Source: Ruminococcaceae bacterium UBA2656 (GTDB lineage: Bacteria > Bacillota > Clostridia > Oscillospirales > Acutalibacteraceae). From it: a stretch of DNA of 7,775 nt. The stretch spans positions 2,002 to 9,776 of the forward strand of contig DENA01000029.1 of NCBI GenBank assembly GCA_002359465.1, in the 5' to 3' direction. Below are positions 6,974 to 7,775 of this stretch, one piece after another (position 1 is the first letter of the stretch; the number at the start of each line of letters is the position of its first letter). Made by a program: the position numbers and the translations under genes. The notes beneath the pieces were generated by a model. It was not told the origin of the DNA. It worked only from the letters and a program-made list of their open reading frames with translations, and made no database searches.

Positions 6974-7669
6974 TCAGCTTCCTTTCGTGACGGCAATCAG
7001 TGTTATTTCATTTTTCAGAGCTTCCTTAAAAAGCTCAATCAGATTGCGGTTTTGGGAATATAGGCAGGTGGATTCGGAACCTGCGGCGATATCACCGGTC
7101 AGAACATTTTTCGAGTCGGCAATCAGGCGAATCTGATGCTGCCCGGTTTTCGTGTGGTACACCAGAGCCCCTTCCAGTTCAAACAAAGGATCTGTGATCA
7201 AAACCACTTTCAGCCCGCGCTGCAGCGCCGAACGCAGCTGCGGCAGCAGCAGGGAAATCGTGTGTTCAGACACGGCAAGATAGATGCGCTCTTTCGCCGC
7301 GTCAATCATATTTTTCATCTTATCTATGATGTTTGACTCGCCCTTGATGGTAATGTACCCTTCGCTTGCCTCCCTGCGCCGGGGAGCCGCCTTCAAAAGC
7401 AGTTCGCGGTACTCCTGCATACGCCGTATGCGGTTATCGCAAAACTCTTCCACCGGCACCGGAATATAATGCGTTGCAGTATCTTCTTCCATACGGGCCG
7501 CGCCCTTTTCCACAAGGCCCGCCAATGCCGTATAGATATTGGAACGGGATATGCCGGACGCTTTCGCGGCCTCATATCCCGTCAATTTGCCTTCGGAGCA
7601 AAGCAGCAGATAAAGGGCCGACTCCTGCCGTGTAAGGTTATAATATCCCAGCAGTTCAATCAGGTCCAT
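6974..7669 (-). CDS. TrmB-like helix-turn-helix transcriptional regulator
   Basis: The protein has 231 residues. Residues 1-75 form a winged helix of the TrmB type (LGYYNLTRQESALYLLL, then GYEAAKASGISRSNIYTAL as the HTH, then the wing GLVEKGAARMEED). A short helical linker (about 75-97) leads to a C-terminal domain at about 105-228, whose AKERIYLAVSE and LRSALQRGLKVVLITD recall the phospholipase-D-like fold of many bacterial TrmB relatives. No HKD catalytic motif is visible, so this part is probably a sensing or dimer domain. The classical maltose-binding domain of archaeal TrmB is not evident, so the ligand is unknown. The ATG has GGAGG 7 nt upstream. A near-palindrome overlaps its promoter, which suggests autoregulation, and the decarboxylase gene 5 nt downstream is the likely co-regulated target. 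Confidence 0.85.
   Translation of the reverse strand: MDLIELLGYYNLTRQESALYLLLCSEGKLTGYEAAKASGISRSNIYTALAGLVEKGAARMEEDTATHYIPVPVEEFCDNRIRRMQEYRELLLKAAPRRREASEGYITIKGESNIIDKMKNMIDAAKERIYLAVSEHTISLLLPQLRSALQRGLKVVLITDPLFELEGALVYHTKTGQHQIRLIADSKNVLTGDIAAGSESTCLYSQNRNLIELFKEALKNEITLIAVTKGS
6978..6985 (-). promoter_or_regulatory. Ribosome binding site for the TTG-started decarboxylase
   Basis: The minus strand reads AAAGGAAG 9 nt before the TTG at 6968. It lies at the very end of the regulator gene, overlapping its last codons, which supports the TTG start and cotranslation. Confidence 0.65.
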
Positions 7670-7676
7670 TTTTCCG

Positions 7677-7681
7677 CCTCC
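7677..7681 (-). promoter_or_regulatory. Ribosome binding site of the TrmB-like regulator
   Basis: The minus strand reads GGAGG 7 nt before the ATG at 7669, within a purine-rich run. Confidence 0.75.
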
Positions 7682-7686
7682 CTCAA

Positions 7687-7710
7687 TAGTGTTTCTCTAC
7701 AGGAACACTA
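7687..7710. promoter_or_regulatory. Candidate operator: 24-bp near-palindrome over the regulator promoter
   Basis: The 24 bp match their own reverse complement at 20 positions. The outer half-sites TAGTGTT (7687-7693) and AACACTA (7704-7710) are perfect. The element overlaps the -10 and the expected transcription start, where a bound dimer would block RNA polymerase. Binding by the adjacent TrmB-like protein is inference from position and symmetry. As RNA it could also form a weak hairpin at the 5' end of the transcript. Confidence 0.65.
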
Positions 7711-7735
7711 TACTGTATTCCAATGAATCTGTCAA
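7707..7735 (-). promoter_or_regulatory. Promoter of the regulator-lysA transcript
   Basis: On the minus strand the -35 is a perfect TTGACA (7735-7730) and the -10 is TATAGT (7712-7707), separated by the ideal 17 bp. Transcription should begin near 7700, about 30 nt before the ATG. The remaining 7736-7775 is AT-rich and shows nothing I can name. Confidence 0.85.
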
Positions 7736-7775
7736 CAAAAATCTGCCAGCTGTTCCTTATTTCTATTAAATACAA

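Overview
The window looks like ordinary chromosome from a strictly anaerobic Firmicute of the Clostridia type. The evidence is pyruvate formate-lyase with its activase, a two-domain desulfoferrodoxin (an anaerobe's superoxide defence), a TrmB-like regulator, Gram-positive style GGAGG ribosome binding sites and AT-rich sigma-A type promoters beside fairly GC-rich genes. The genus cannot be fixed from this sequence. I see no IS element, phage gene, CRISPR array, tRNA or rRNA.

Layout. Positions 1-357 (+) hold the C-terminal part of a GNAT acetyltransferase cut by the left edge. It converges on a membrane diguanylate cyclase (400-1596, -) that has its own upstream region (1597-1781). Next comes a pflB-pflA operon on the minus strand (4761 down to 1823) with overlapping stop and start codons and an intrinsic terminator at 1782-1813. 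A 473-nt divergent intergenic region (4762-5234) carries the pflB promoter (minus strand), a long structured pflB leader, and the dfx promoter and leader (plus strand). The desulfoferrodoxin gene (5235-5609, +) ends at a strong hairpin terminator (5627-5659), which also serves the convergent transcript from the right. That transcript is a minus-strand pair: a TrmB-like regulator (7669-6974) and, 5 nt downstream, a LysA-type PLP decarboxylase (6968-5682). A consensus-like promoter and a 24-bp near-palindrome over its -10 lie upstream of the regulator.

How the genes work together. PflB splits pyruvate with CoA into formate and acetyl-CoA, and PflA installs its oxygen-sensitive glycyl radical. 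Desulfoferrodoxin, transcribed divergently, removes superoxide that would harm such enzymes. The regulator probably controls itself and the decarboxylase. The cyclase and the acetyltransferase appear to be independent units.

No clearly undescribed system is visible. The points most worth a second look are cis-regulatory: the palindrome at the regulator promoter, the nested inverted repeats in the pflB leader, and the coupling of a TrmB-like regulator to a lysine-type decarboxylase. The diguanylate cyclase also lacks a canonical inhibitory site.
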